From Delphinapterus leucas (taxonomy: Eukaryota; Chordata; Mammalia; Artiodactyla; Monodontidae): 64,000 nucleotides of DNA. Both the position numbers and the translations under genes were made by a program. Positions 11,268-22,345 of the stretch are shown here, in pieces (the stretch's first letter is position 1; the number at the start of each line of letters is the position of its first letter). The notes below the pieces were generated by a model, which saw nothing but the letters and a program-made list of their open reading frames with translations, had not been told where the DNA came from and did no database searches. The stretch is taken from contig NW_022098036.1 in assembly GCF_002288925.2 (NCBI RefSeq), forward strand, positions 35,032,444 through 35,096,443, written 5' to 3'.

Positions 11268-12165
11268 GATGTATTAAATTTTTGAAGTAATTGTATGTTT
11301 AAATCACTTATTGCTGGAGGTGTTCTTAGGTGGATTGGGTGGTTTCCAGCCACTGGAATTATCTAAGTAGCAGCTGTTTGGTCCCTTGGGAGGGACTGAA
11401 ACATCTAATGAGAGGTTGGACTACTGATCTTTAGGTTCCCTTAAAACCTTGAGATTTTATTATTTCATCCCTCGTCCAAGGATATAAGGCTAACAAGGTT
11501 TTGGGGGCTAGTTTTCTTTCTATTACTCTGCAAGATCAACTGGAACCTATAAGAACCAAAGGATGATTTCCTGAGTCTATTGCCTTTATTTACACTTTTT
11601 TGAGAAAAAGCCAGAGTAGTACAAGAGTGTGAATGTGCTTTGCATTGCAACTGTTCCCTGGACTTTTTAGGACTTTAAACATGCATGTCTACAGAAAGTT
11701 TTTACATGAAGAATGTTGATTTTGCAACCTTTTTCTAATTCAACTTTTGTTCTCTTCTATGTAAAAAAATCTATAAACATATTTTACATATTTATTCTTT
11801 AATAAATATTCTTTATTATTATACATTATTACATGTTTACATATACATAACTATGCATGATTGTGGATAGAAACCATGTGTACTGTATTTGATGGGTAAT
11901 TTAGGGAATTGTTTTAAAAAGGTGATTGCTTATGAGGTCTTCAGTTACGTGCCAACTTTGGAACTACCTCCAACATAAAAATCAGCTTCGCTGGGATGTC
12001 TGTGTGGATTTCTATTGTGGTTGTACTTGATTGCTGAGTCCTGACACAGCCTGAATGACATAGATCTCACGTATGCATTTATTATATAATCGGAGAGCCA
12101 TATGTGTTCTGACAGCTCTTGTATTTCCCTTACTGGAATGCTCATTACCATTGTAACTGCATATT
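11268..12165. other. Unique AT-rich sequence
   Basis: No gene or clear repeat seen. An AT-rich patch at 11,760-11,850 has several AATAAA/ATAAAT motifs without an upstream exon. Confidence 0.35.
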
Positions 12166-12169
12166 TAGT

Positions 12170-12320
12170 TGCCAGTCTTCCCTTTAGATTACAAATTTTG
12201 GGGGAGAAGGGAACAAATAAGACTTGATCCTGTTACATCCCTAGCACTTAGTTTATAGTCTATGAAATCTATAAAATTTGGGCATTCTATAAAGTCTTTG
12301 TTGAATTGCACTTAAATGTA
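12170..12320 (+). mobile_element. Possible LINE-2 3' end fragment
   Basis: Diverged L2-like order: TAGATTACAAATTTTGGGG, CATCCCTAGCACTTAG, and TTGTTGAATTGC at the end. Confidence 0.45.
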
Positions 12321-12454
12321 ATAAATTACATGTAAAAGCTAGACATGAAAACGTGCAAAAGGTTATGGATTTGGCGTGTGTTGGGAAAGCTGGCTGAGTG
12401 CATTTTGGGCACGCGTTGGGTCACAGTTAGGAGGAAGCAAAACGATTTGTGCAC

Positions 12455-12675
12455 CTACTAGGAGCTGGGCACTAAGCTGGCACATCGCCTGCGTTACTTT
12501 ATTTAATCCTCACAAGTACTCTTCCGGGGTGTTTTGGTTTTTATTTTTTACAGAAGAGGATTCCATGGTTTAGAGAGGTCAATTTACTTTGTCAATGAGT
12601 AAATGGCAGAACTGGAATTTGCTCCGAGTTCATGCTGGCTTGAAAACCCAGGCTCTTTTCTGTTGACCAGGCTGA
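12455..12675 (-). repeat. MIR SINE
   Basis: Reverse MIR: TTTAATCCTCACAAGTACTC, then ACAGAAGAGGATTCC, then AATGGCAGAACTGGAATTTG. Diverged but colinear. Confidence 0.75.
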
Positions 12676-13189
12676 CTGCAGTAAGCAGCCCAGCTGGACT
12701 GGGGTAGAGTGGGGACATGCGGGGGGAAGGTGTGTTGATTTAGAAAGGACTTGCTTCCAACATCCTAGGTGAATTTTGTCTTAGAACCTCTCCTTTCCAC
12801 AGCCTTTCTTTCTCCTTCTCCATGCCTTCTACCTCAGCTCTCCTCACTCACTCAAGAGCCCAGTGCTTTCATGATACCCCCTGCCCCCTTCTGACCTTCT
12901 CTTGTGAACAAGCCACATCCTCTTTCCTGCCCCCGTCCAGCTCTAGTATTCCCCTTCCATTTAATCTGATAAATTCTTCTGGAAAAAGAATGGGACAATT
13001 GTTATAATGCTTCCCCTCCTCCTCATGTGCTCTGTTAAATACAGATGCTAGTTGTAGGGATTTTAAAGTTGGCAGGGAGACGTTTGGACAAAAGGATATT
13101 TTGTCTCTTCAAATAAAACCATAGGAGGCCGTCACTTACTCTCTGAGCAGGAGACAAAGGGCCCTCAGATCTCAGGGACAAGAATAAGA

Positions 13190-13370
13190 ACTAACATTTC
13201 ATTCGTTCAATAAATCCACCTGAAGGCCTACCTGTACTTTTGTTCTCACTGCTACACCTATATTAACTCTCTTCATCCTCCTAACATCCCAGTGAGGTAG
13301 GTGCTAATGTTGCCCATACAGTTGGTGAGAGGAGGGTTGAGATTAGAACTCTCCAGACTTCACTCTAGAG
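13190..13370 (-). repeat. MIR SINE
   Basis: Reverse MIR: CTCTTCATCCTCCTAACATC, CAGTGAGGTAGGTGCTAATG, GTTGCCCATACAGTTGG, then AGATTAGAACTC. Confidence 0.65.
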
Positions 13371-13534
13371 CCCCAGGACACTCAGAGCAGTGGGAGGAGG
13401 TGGGGAGGCAGGGGGAGAAGGCAAGGGAGACGGGAAGGTGGGAAAGAGGGCAAAAGAAAAGCTGTTTTTTTAAGAGAACATATATTGCTTATAGTATGTT
13501 TTTCATTAACTCCTGCATTGTGGGCCAGGTTCTG

Positions 13535-13865
13535 TAAATTTTTTTAACTGAACTATAGTTGATTTACAGTGTTGTGTTAATTTCTGCTGTACATCAAAGT
13601 GATTCAGTTATACTTGTATATACATTCTTTATTAGATTCTTTTCCATTATGGTTTATCCCAGGATATTGAATATAGTTCCATGCACTATACAGCAGGACC
13701 TTGTTGTTTATCCATTCTCTATATAATAGTTTGCATCTGCTAACCCCAAAATCCCACTCCATCCCTCCCCCACCCCCTCTCTCCCTTGGCAACCACAAGT
13801 CTGTTCTCTATGTCTGTGAGTTTGTTTCTGTTTCATAGATAGGTTCATTTGTGTCATATTTTTTT
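13535..13865 (-). mobile_element. 5'-truncated LINE-1 3' end
   Basis: Reverse LINE-1 tail: AACTATAGTTGATTTACAGTG, CAAAGTGATTCAGTTATACT, ending near TTCATTTGTGTCATATTTTT. First of a row of LINE-1 pieces in the same orientation. Confidence 0.88.
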
Positions 13866-13889
13866 ATATATGTTAATACTTGTTTCCCT

Positions 13890-14968
13890 TTTTATTTTTT
13901 TAATTTTATATTGGAGTACAGTTGATTAACAACCTTGTGTTAGTTTCAGGTGTACAGCAAAGTGATTCAGTTATACATATACATGTATCTATTCTTTTTC
14001 AAATACTTTTCCCATTTAGGTTACTACAAAATATTGAGCAGGGTTCCCTGTGCTATACAGTAGGTCCTTGTTGGTTATCTATTTTAAATATAGCAGTGTG
14101 CAATGTCAATCCCAAACCCCCAATTTATCCCTCACCCCCAGACTTTCCCCCCGATAACCATAAGTTCATTCTCTAAGTCTGTGAGTCTGTTTCTGTTTTG
14201 TAGATAAGTTCATTTGTATCATTTTTTTTAGATTCCACATATATGCGATATCATGTGATATCTGTCTTTCTCTGTCTGACTTTTCACTTAGTATGATAAT
14301 CTCCAGGTCCATCCATGTTGCTGCAAATGGCATTATTTCATTCTTTTTAATGGCTGAGTAACATTCCATTCTCTATATATGTACCACATCACATCTTCTT
14401 TATCCATTCATCTGTCGATGGACATTTAGGTTGTTTCTGTGTCTTGGCTATTGTGACTAGTGATGCTGTGAACATAGGGGTGCATGTATCTTTTTGAATT
14501 ATAGTTTTGTCTGGATATGTGCCCAGGAGTAGAATTGCTGGATCATATGGCAACTCTATTTTTAATTTTTTGAGGAACCTTCATACTGTTCTCCATAGTG
14601 GCTCCACCAATTTACATTCCCACCAACAGCACAGGAGAGTTCCCTTTTCTCCACACCCTCTCCAGCATTTGTTATTTGTGGACTTTTTAATGATGGCCAT
14701 TCTGAGCAGTGTGAGGTGGTACCTCATTATAGTTTTGATTTGCATTTCTCTAATAATTAGCGATGTTGAGCATCTTTTCACGTGCCTGTTGGCCATTAAT
14801 ATGTCTTCTTTGGAGAAATGTCTATTTAGGTCTTCTGTCCAGTTTTTGATTGGGTTGTTTGTTTTTTGTTGTTGTTGAGTTGTATGAGCTGTTTGTATAT
14901 TTTGGAAATTAAGTGCTTGTTGATCCATCGTTTGCAAATATTTTCTCCCAGTCTGTAGGTTTTCTTGT
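13890..14968 (-). mobile_element. LINE-1 with ORF2 C-terminus and 3' UTR
   Basis: The reverse complement covers the C-terminal end of ORF2 and the 3' UTR of a LINE-1. Minus-strand frames at 14,581-14,937 and 14,166-14,369 carry the known C-terminal ORF2 motifs, for example a [11 protein letters not shown] segment, a [11 protein letters not shown] segment and YSAIKKNEIMPFAATWMDLE. The ORF is split by frameshifts, so the copy is dead. The 5' end was lost at insertion. Confidence 0.92.
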
Positions 14969-14969
14969 A

Positions 14970-15066
14970 ATTTTTTTCACTGAGGTACTGTTGATTTACA
15001 ATGTTGTGTTAGTTTCAGGTGTACAGCAAAGTGATTCAGTTAAACATACATATACATATCTATTTG
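14970..15066 (-). mobile_element. Short LINE-1 3' end abutting the previous copy
   Basis: After the ORF2-bearing copy, a second LINE-1 tail begins (TTCACTGAGGTACTGTTGAT, AGTTTCAGGTGTACAGCAAA) and stops after about 95 bases. The direct abutment suggests one LINE-1 inserted next to or within another. Confidence 0.85.
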
Positions 15067-15151
15067 AAAAAAAGAATCTTTTAACAGTGGCTTAGGAATT
15101 TGACTGAAGATGAAACAGAAAATAAGATTAGCCCTTGAACTGAACTGTTTT

Positions 15152-15592
15152 TTTTTAAAACATCTTTATTAGAGTATAATTGCTTTACAATGGTGTGTCA
15201 GTTTCTGCTTTATAACAAAGTGAATAAGTTATACATATACATATGTCCCCATATCTCTTCCCTCTTGCATCTCCCTCCCTCCCACCCTATCTATCCCACC
15301 CCTCTAGGTGGTCACAAAGCACCGAGCTGATCTCCCTGTGCTATGGGGCTGCTTCCCACTAGCTATCTATTTTACGTTTGGTAGTGTATATATGTCCATG
15401 CCACTCTCTCACTTTGTCCCAGCTTACCCGTCTCCCTCCCCGTATCCTCAAGTCCACTCTCTAGTAGGTCTGTGTCTTTATTCCCATCTTGCCCCTAGGT
15501 TCTTCTGACCATTTTCTTTTTTTTTAGATTCCATATATATGTGTTAGCATACGGTATTTGTTTTTCTCTTTCTGACTTACTTCACTCTGTAT
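15152..15592 (-). mobile_element. 5'-truncated LINE-1 with TSD
   Basis: A different LINE-1 3' UTR type (CATCTTTATTAGAGTATAAT, AAAGCACCGAGCTGATCTCC), ending at CTTACTTCACTCTGTA. A 12-bp duplication, CTGAACTGTTTT, lies at 15,140-15,151 and 15,593-15,604. Confidence 0.92.
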
Positions 15593-15604
15593 CTGAACTG
15601 TTTT

Positions 15605-16258
15605 GAAATCCATTAAAGAGAGAGTTTAGAGCAATTAAAGTGGGAAGAATTAGCACCTGTGCCAAGGGGCCTCCACCAATTGTTCAGGCAGGGTCTGCTT
15701 AAACGTGTTCCCCAAGGAGTGGCAATACCACCGGCCAGAGATCCGCCACTCTGTAGTTGATTACAGTCAGTTTATTGTTGAGTGGAACTCGCTGGAAGCA
15801 TAGCCAGCCAGGAGGGAGCGCAGAAGGAGTCTGCTAAGAGGTATTGTGGGGGAAGTTTCCAGGCTGGGAGTGTGAACCAGAGAGAGGGAGGAAATGAGCT
15901 TTTCCTGGTGGGTGGATTCCACCCAGTGGAAATCCAAATATGGGCCTCCAAGAGCCTCATGATCACAGAGGGAGCCTGGTGTGAGTGGGAATCCCCAAGC
16001 CAGCATTGTTCCTGGGCTGAGTGCCTGTGGATGCCTGGGAAGCCTCCTCATCATTACAAAGCATTTATTAAGTTCTGAGTTGTATTAATTTCCCAAAATG
16101 TGAGTGTTTCTAGAAAAGAGATTTAGAAGGTGTGGGAGAAGCATTTTCCTGTGTAAGTGGCTGAAGACAAGAAGCAAGGCTCCCAGCAGCCTTCTGTGCT
16201 GGGTGATCAACTGTCCTGGTCTGCCTGGGACTATCCTAATTCTTGCACTGATAATCTA
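15605..16258. other. Sequence of unassigned type
   Basis: No exon supported. Overlapping frames on both strands at 15,767-16,078 reach about 98 codons but show no protein features. The section 15,680-16,080 looks like it may be an ancient repeat, but I cannot name a family. Confidence 0.3.
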
Positions 16259-16259
16259 G

Positions 16260-16555
16260 CCTCCCTTTCAGAGAACTCAGTACTCTGCTCCCATGCCATC
16301 TCCCGAGAGAGGCCTTCCCTGACCATTTTCTAAAATAGCATCCACCCCGTCCCCACTAGTCACATCCTACCCCCTTATCCTGAGGACACTCATTCCCTGA
16401 AATGATCTTGCTTATTTGTTTATTATCTCTTCTTCAAAACTAGAATGGTAGCTCCAGGAAGACAGGGACTTTGGCTTGTTTGCTGCTATATTCCCACCAT
16501 ATAGAGTAAGGCTGGGCACAAGAAGGGGCTCATTAAACATTCATTGGATGAATGA
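16260..16555 (+). mobile_element. LINE-2 3' end
   Basis: A good L2 terminus: CCCGAGAGAGGCCTTCCCTG, TTATCTCTTCTTCAAAACTA, GTAGCTCCAGGAAGACAGGG and the terminal CATTCATTGGATGAATGAGC. Confidence 0.8.
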
Positions 16556-17101
16556 GCACTTTTGTTAGTTTCCAGCGCTGTGCTCAGCTCTGGATATAGA
16601 ACAGTGAGTGAAAGCAGAAATACTCCTTGCACTCATGATGCATGGAGTTTAGTGGAGAGGAGAGAAGTAATGACATATTTCCACTTAAGTAAAATTACAG
16701 CTGTATGAGTGCACAGATGACTGGGGGCCCAAAGGAGAGGTACTGGTGCTTTGGGAAGGTGTGATGCTGGGCGGAGCCTGGGGCCCAGGGCTAGGGAAGG
16801 CTGGCCCAAGGAAGTGAAGACTGAGTTGAATCTGAAAGTTGGAGAAAAAGTGCTGTCCAGGAAGAGGGAACTGCACATGCGAAAGCCCTGTGGTAGAATG
16901 GAGTGGGCTTGTTTGGGGAACCACCATCAGGCCCTATGGTTGGAGTGCAGAAAGCAAGGGGACTCATGGTACACAGTGAGGCCAGACTGGAGAGGCAGGA
17001 GCAGCCAGGACACTCAGTGCCTTTGGCAGCTGGATACCTGGCTAAGGAATTGGCTATTTTTTTCCCTAAAATGGGAAATCACTGAAGGACTTCAAGAAGG
17101 A

Positions 17102-17128
17102 TGTGTGTGTGTGTGTGTGTGTGTGCGC

Positions 17129-17167
<39 letters not shown>
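17102..17167. repeat. (GT)n-(GA)n compound microsatellite
   Basis: About 13 GT units, a short GCGCGT bridge, then about 19 GA units. Confidence 0.97.
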
Positions 17168-17168
<1 letters not shown>

Positions 17169-17839
17169 ATTAGTCTTTTGTATTTTTAAGTGAGGATTTG
17201 GTAGATTATCAAGGTTCCTCCATCCTAGTGGCCAAATGGTTAAAAATAGTCGGGGAGAGGACTATTAAAATATTCATAATTATAAAAGGCAGCTCATAGC
17301 CTTAGTGCTTTCCTTCTTCTGTCTGCAGATGAACTAAATTCCTGTGGCCTTAATTAGGGCAGAAAAATGGGGAATACAACTGTGGCCAAATAGTTTTTTG
17401 AGGACTCCTTCTAGAATTGGTACTCAAGAAAGAATATAAAACTGAAAAGCCACTGTAGTCGAAGCACTCTTCTAGGCTCTGTAGGAGGAGAAAAAGGAAA
17501 CAACATGAATGTTCTTCCCATTTAGGCACCTTCGATGTTTAATGAGGGGTATGCAAATGAAAAAGGCATGGGGCCGACCCAGAAACAAGTTCAAGAAGAA
17601 CTGCTTCCTAGAGATACCCAGGCCCACGTTAATGTACAACCTTCTCAAGAGCAAGGTCCGCGTTTGAGTCATTCATGTTCCTCCCACAGAAGTTAGCCAA
17701 ATGCCTTGCCCAAGAGCATAAATGAATAAAGCCAAATGAATAAAGCTGAGCCTGATCGCCTAAGGAGAGAAGAACCATTAGTCAACACGCACACAGTCAG
17801 GCCTCTAGTGACACTTCCATTAGAAAAAAGTACTTCTAA

Positions 17840-17950
17840 AAGAATGTAAGCTCCATGAGGACAGAGTTTCATGCCCATTTTTTGGTTGTTCACTGCTGTG
17901 TCCCCAGTGCCTAGAATATTGCCACTCAATATTTACTGAATAAATGGATT
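17840..17950 (+). mobile_element. LINE-2 3' end fragment
   Basis: GTAAGCTCCATGAGGACAGAG, CTGTGTCCCCAGTGCCTAGA, and a final ATTTACTGAATAAATGG match the L2 end. Confidence 0.75.
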
Positions 17951-18084
17951 TATTGGCTTTAGTGAGAACCTCTGGAATGATCAGATGACTTAGTGAGGAA
18001 CTGGGTAAGTAAAGGAATAGTCCCTCTATGTGATGGGATATTATTCAGCATCTACAGAGTATGTCACAGAAGAAGCCTTACCGA

Positions 18085-18325
18085 CTAGTGAGGGTAGTGA
18101 AAGCACAGGCTTTGGAGGCCAACTGCTACTCACTAGCTGTGTGTCCTTGGGAGGGTTATTTAACCTCTCTGTAATGCATTTTCCTCAACTGTAAAATGGG
18201 TATAGTAACAGTATATACCTCAGAATGCTTATGAGAATTAATGAGTCAATACATAATGAGTTAATATATATAAAGTATGTAGGGCAGTGCTTGATACATA
18301 GTAAACACTCAATGAGTATTAGTTT
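18085..18325 (+). repeat. MIR SINE, near full length
   Basis: Colinear with MIR: GTGAAAGCACAGGCTTTGG, CACTAGCTGTGTGTCCTTGG, TTATTTAACCTCTCTGTAAT, CTGTAAAATGGGTATAG, and CACTCAATGAGTATTAG at the end. One of the best preserved MIRs here. Confidence 0.88.
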
Positions 18326-18400
18326 AAGTGCTTTACATGTATTGACTCTTAATCCTCACAACAACCCTATGAAGTAGGCACTGTGATGATTCCCACTTTA
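18326..18400 (-). repeat. MIR fragment in opposite orientation
   Basis: Immediately after the plus-strand MIR, CTTAATCCTCACAACAACCC and TATGAAGTAGGCACTG are reverse MIR. The two form a head-to-head pair. Confidence 0.7.
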
Positions 18401-19164
18401 TAGTAAGTGATGTGTAATAGTAATTTTTCTGAATGTGATGCGGAGAAATTGGAAAGTTTTGTGGAGAGGAATGACATGATCTAATTTATATTTTAACAAG
18501 ATCAAGATGTCAACTGTGTTGAAAACAGACTGAGGAGGGCGGAAGGGGGCAAGGTCAGAACCAGGAAGACCACTTAGGAAACTAGAACAAGAATCCAGGT
18601 GAGATGTAATGTTGACTTGCATCAGGGTGGTGGCAATGGGGGTGGTAAAAAACCATCTGATTCAGGACAGCTTTTGAAGATAGGACTCAAAGGATTTGCT
18701 GATGGAATAGACAGGAGGCATGAAAGAGACGCGTAATGGATGACTGAAAAGTTTTGGATCCAGTCAACTGGAAGGATGGAATTGCCATCTACTGAACAAG
18801 GAAAGACAGCAGGAAAGTAGGGTTGGAATGGATTATTTGAGATGCCTATTTGTCACCCAAGCTGAGATGATAAGAAGGCAGGTGGAAATACAAGTCTGGA
18901 CATCAAGGGAGAGTTCTAGGCTGCAGGTTGGAGTGTGGGAGTCATCAGCCTACAGCTGATATTAAAGGCCATGTGACTGGATAATATCATCAAGTAAATA
19001 AGTAGAGATGGAAAGCAGAAGTCCAAGTATTGAACCCAATCAATAGAGGCTGGGGAGATGAAGAGAAACCAGGAAAGATACTAAGGCCGGTCAGTGAGGC
19101 TGGAGGAAAACCAGGAGCATGTCAGATCCTGGTACCCAACTAAAGAGAAGACTTCAAGTGTTTT

Positions 19165-19295
19165 CCGTGCTCTTACATTTAATCTTGGAAACACCCTTAT
19201 CACTCGCTCCTATGTCCATGTCAGTGATGCCACAGGTGAAGGAACTAACACTCATAGAAGTTGGTCCCAAGATGCAGTTTGTAGGAGAAATCAGA
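19165..19295 (-). repeat. Possible MIR fragment
   Basis: Weak reverse MIR order: CATTTAATCTTGGAAACACC, then GTGAAGGAACTAACACTC, then a segment near GGTCCCAAGATGCAG. Confidence 0.4.
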
Positions 19296-19660
19296 ATGGC
19301 GACTAAGCCCTCCGACTCTGTGCCCAGTGTTCTTTCACTGCCTTGGTGGGAAGAGGGAGACCTGCCATGTCTATTTTGTTCAGTTATTCCCCTCCCACCA
19401 AAATGATCTGTTTTCAACTAGTCATTCAACTTGTCTGCCTCAGTGCAAAAACCTATTTGATATTCAGGTGAGGGTGCTGTAAAAGAAGACCAAAAAGGAA
19501 ATTGGTTAGGCAGCTCCTTTGTCAATAGCTGAAGGAGATGATAGAATTAATGTAACCTGCTTAGGGGTTTCAGTTTGTAAGTGCCTGGCCTCATGATAGT
19601 TGATAGGGGAATGATTTTGAGCCTGAGTTCCAAGCAACAGAGGATCAGTTGTATAGAAGG

Positions 19661-19741
19661 GTGAGTGTGTGTGTGTGTGTGTGTGTGCGTGCGCGCGCGC
19701 GCACACGTGAGAGACAGAGACAGAGACAGAGAGACAGAGAT
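19661..19741. repeat. (GT)n-(GC)n-(GA/GACA)n compound microsatellite
   Basis: Begins as GT repeats, changes to GCGCGC, then CACACGTG, then GAGACA units. Positions 19,665-19,709 alternate purine and pyrimidine without a break (45 bases), a sequence type able to adopt Z-DNA. Confidence 0.96.
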
Positions 19742-20436
19742 ATGAGCAAAATTACTTGCCGATCTGATTAGCCCTTTGGCTCTGTGAACTGACCTTGGGA
19801 GGCCTGGACCCTGGAACACCTTCAGGACTCTGCGGGGAGAATTCTGAGGTCAGGCAGATGAGCGGTGAATGAGATGACCCCACTAGGGAGAAAGAGTGCA
19901 AGGGCAATGGTACATCCCTGCTTGTTCCCTGATCCTCATAGAGAGGAGGGTGCCATGGGAGAAGCCATTCAGAAGTCTAAATATGCTTTGCCTACTCCAT
20001 CTTCTCACCTCACCTTCCTCTACCCATCAATGGCATGAACTTGGAGCTGTGAAACAGAGTTGGACGAGACTGTGAGAAAGTCCATGGCATGGCACTGAAA
20101 TATCTAAGAGCTGTGGTGCTCAAAGGATGACCAAGAAAAACTTCAGACTGGAATGGAGCAGAAGATAGATTGGTTGAAACTAACCAAGTGGTGAACTGGG
20201 AGAGAAAAGAATCAGGTAAGGAGTGTCCAGAATCTATGGGAGGTAGGCTGTGAGACAAGGCAACTCAGAAATAGTCCTCAACACAACAGTCAAATGGAGG
20301 CAGGAATCTGTGGTGTCACCACCAGGGGCCTCTCTGGTTATTAATAAACCCAGTCCAGCTGAGATGGTACCCTTGAAATGGCCCGGGAGGGGAACACAAG
20401 ACTATTTAAGATGGTGTTGTTTCCATAGACAGTAAA

Positions 20437-20735
20437 CATTTTTTAAAAGATTATGACTTTATATTTTTAGAGCAGTATTAGGTTTAGTTTTAGGCAGCAA
20501 AACTAAAGAGGTAGGTACAGAGATTTCCCATATACCCCCGTCCCAACACATACATAGCCTCCGCCATTATCAACATCCCCCATCAGAGTGGTACGTTTGT
20601 TACAATTGATGAACCTGCATGGACACATCATAATCACCCAAAGTTCATAGTTTACATTACAATGTCATTATACATTTGTCCAAACCCACAGAATGTACAA
20701 CATCAAGAGTGAATTGTAATGTAAACTGTGGAATT
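20437..20735 (-). mobile_element. Ancient LINE-1 (L1M-like) with internal inversion
   Basis: Old L1 3' sequence in reverse (GAGATTTCCCATATACCCCC, CCCCCATCAGAGTGGTACG) up to about 20,663. The next stretch, 20,664-20,731, reads as the same element turned around. The join forms an inverted repeat: CATAGTTTACATTACAAT at 20,646-20,663 pairs with ATTGTAATGTAAACTGTGG at 20,713-20,731. Confidence 0.6.
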
Positions 20736-20930
20736 GGGTATTTTTAATCCTGTAAGGATTTATAAATACATGTAGAAACGTTTAAGAGAATCACCAGACT
20801 CATAATATTTGTGTTAATTTGTACACATTTGGTATTTTAAGTCTTTGCAATAGTTAAGGGAAATTGACCTATTAGAATAATGATCACCCTTTTGATACCA
20901 GTTTAAAATACCAATCAAGAAATTGATTTA

Positions 20931-21058
20931 GGGACTTCCCTGGTGGTACAGTGGAAGATTCCATGCTTCCACTGCAGGCGACACCAGTTCAATCCCTGAT
21001 CGGGGAACTATGATCCCGCATGCTGTGCGATGTGGCCAAAAAACAAACAAAAAAAAAG
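20931..21058 (+). mobile_element. CHR-type SINE, short form
   Basis: tRNA-derived: GGGACTTCCCTGGTGGTACA head, degraded B box (AGTTCAATCCC), GGGGAACTATGATCCCGCA, GTGGCCAAAA, then an A-rich tail. About 130 bp, the short CHR form shared across cetaceans, hippos and ruminants. Confidence 0.88.
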
Positions 21059-21122
21059 ATTTGGTATTGTGATTTTAAATTAGAAGACATTCAAGAATTA
21101 CAATCAATCAATATTGGAATAC

Positions 21123-21456
21123 GGGACTTCTCTGGTGGCTCAGTGGTTAAGAATCTGCCTGCCAATGCAGGGGACATGGTTTTGACCCCTGGTCTGGGAA
21201 GATCCCACATGCCACGGAGCAACTAAGCCCATGCGCTGCAACTACTGAGCCTGCGTGCCACAACTCCTGAGCCCGCATGCCACAACTACTGAGCCCGCGC
21301 ATCCTAGAGCCCGTGCTCCGCAACAAGAGAAGCCACCGCAATGAGAAGCCAGCACACCACAATGAAGAGTAGCCCCTGCTTGCCACAACTAGAGAAAGCC
21401 TGCGTGCAGCAACAAAAACCCAACACAGCCAAAAATAAATAAATAATTTTTTAAAA
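21123..21456 (+). mobile_element. CHR-type SINE, long form with TSD
   Basis: About 330 bp: GGGACTTCTCTGGTGGCTCA head, the GGGAAGATCCCACATGCCAC body, repeated ACTACTGAGCC units, and a tail of AAATAAATAAATAA. A perfect 10-bp TSD, ATTGGAATAC, lies at 21,113-21,122 and 21,457-21,466. RNA polymerase III internal promoter type, moved by LINE-1 machinery. Confidence 0.93.
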
Positions 21457-21466
21457 ATTGGAATAC

Positions 21467-22179
21467 TTGAGAGAATGTAAGATTTGTCACATTTTAAAGT
21501 TTAATTTATTGGATCTATAAGAGGCTTTTTTTAGTCAGTTGACATACTTATGAGTGATTAAATATATTAAATATATAAACATGATTTTAAATGTTTGAAT
21601 TTCATAAACTAAATTTGTGAATGGAATCAAACATTGATTAAAAGCTCCCTTAAAGGTGATTAACATTTGCTAAATAAAGAGTTTCTCTCTACATTGAACT
21701 TAAAAGTTTAAGGAAGACCTAGATTTTTATGTTGTAACTTTAACAGATTGAGGATTAAGTTTTACAACTCAAAGTAGCTTTCTACATAATCATTTTTGTG
21801 CAGATATGTGTCCTTGATATGGCCAGAAAGCCCTGATATTCTATCAAGGGCTGTGGCAGCTCCTAGGCATCTTGTCCCTCTGTGTGTTCAGTGGCTCCTA
21901 CTTCCAGGTGGCTTGGAGGACCTTATCCTCTTGGAGGACAGCTCTGGGAGGCCCCCATGGGAGAAGAGGAGATCCTTGATGTCTGGGAGCTAAGGAGGCA
22001 GAGGCAGCTGGACTCTCTCTTTGCTCAAAGACAAGTTGATCGTGTGCCAGGAGATAGGGTAAAGAACTGGGAGGAAGCAAAATGCAAGAATAGAGTAAGA
22101 GAAAACTCTGGAAACCAACAGAGGAACCAAAGATGGTGGAAGCTGTGAGCACGCCTTCAGGAGAGGATTGCTACTTTAG
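21467..22179. other. Unique AT-rich sequence
   Basis: No supported gene. The overlapping frames at 21,796-22,152 on both strands show no recognisable domains. Confidence 0.35.
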
Positions 22180-22345
22180 CGTGAAACCAGTGTGGTTATT
22201 GTCTCATTGTACAGGTGAGGAAACTGAGGTGCAAAGAGCTTACATGCCTTGCCAAGATCTCATGGCTAGTCAGGGGTGGAGATGTGACTGGGGATTGGAT
22301 CCTCTAACAACTCCTGGTTCAGGATTCTTTTTAGAGCATTTCTTT
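22180..22345 (-). repeat. MIR SINE fragment
   Basis: Reverse MIR: GTACAGGTGAGGAAACTGAGG, CTTACATGCCTTGCCAAGAT, GGTGGAGATGTGACTGG. Confidence 0.75.

Noticed and set aside
14507..14878. 123-codon plus-strand frame
   Set aside because: Antisense to the C-terminus of LINE-1 ORF2.
20200..20225. Strong donor motif AATCAG|GTAAGG at 20,216
   Set aside because: No acceptor with a pyrimidine tract at a sensible distance, and no supported frame upstream.
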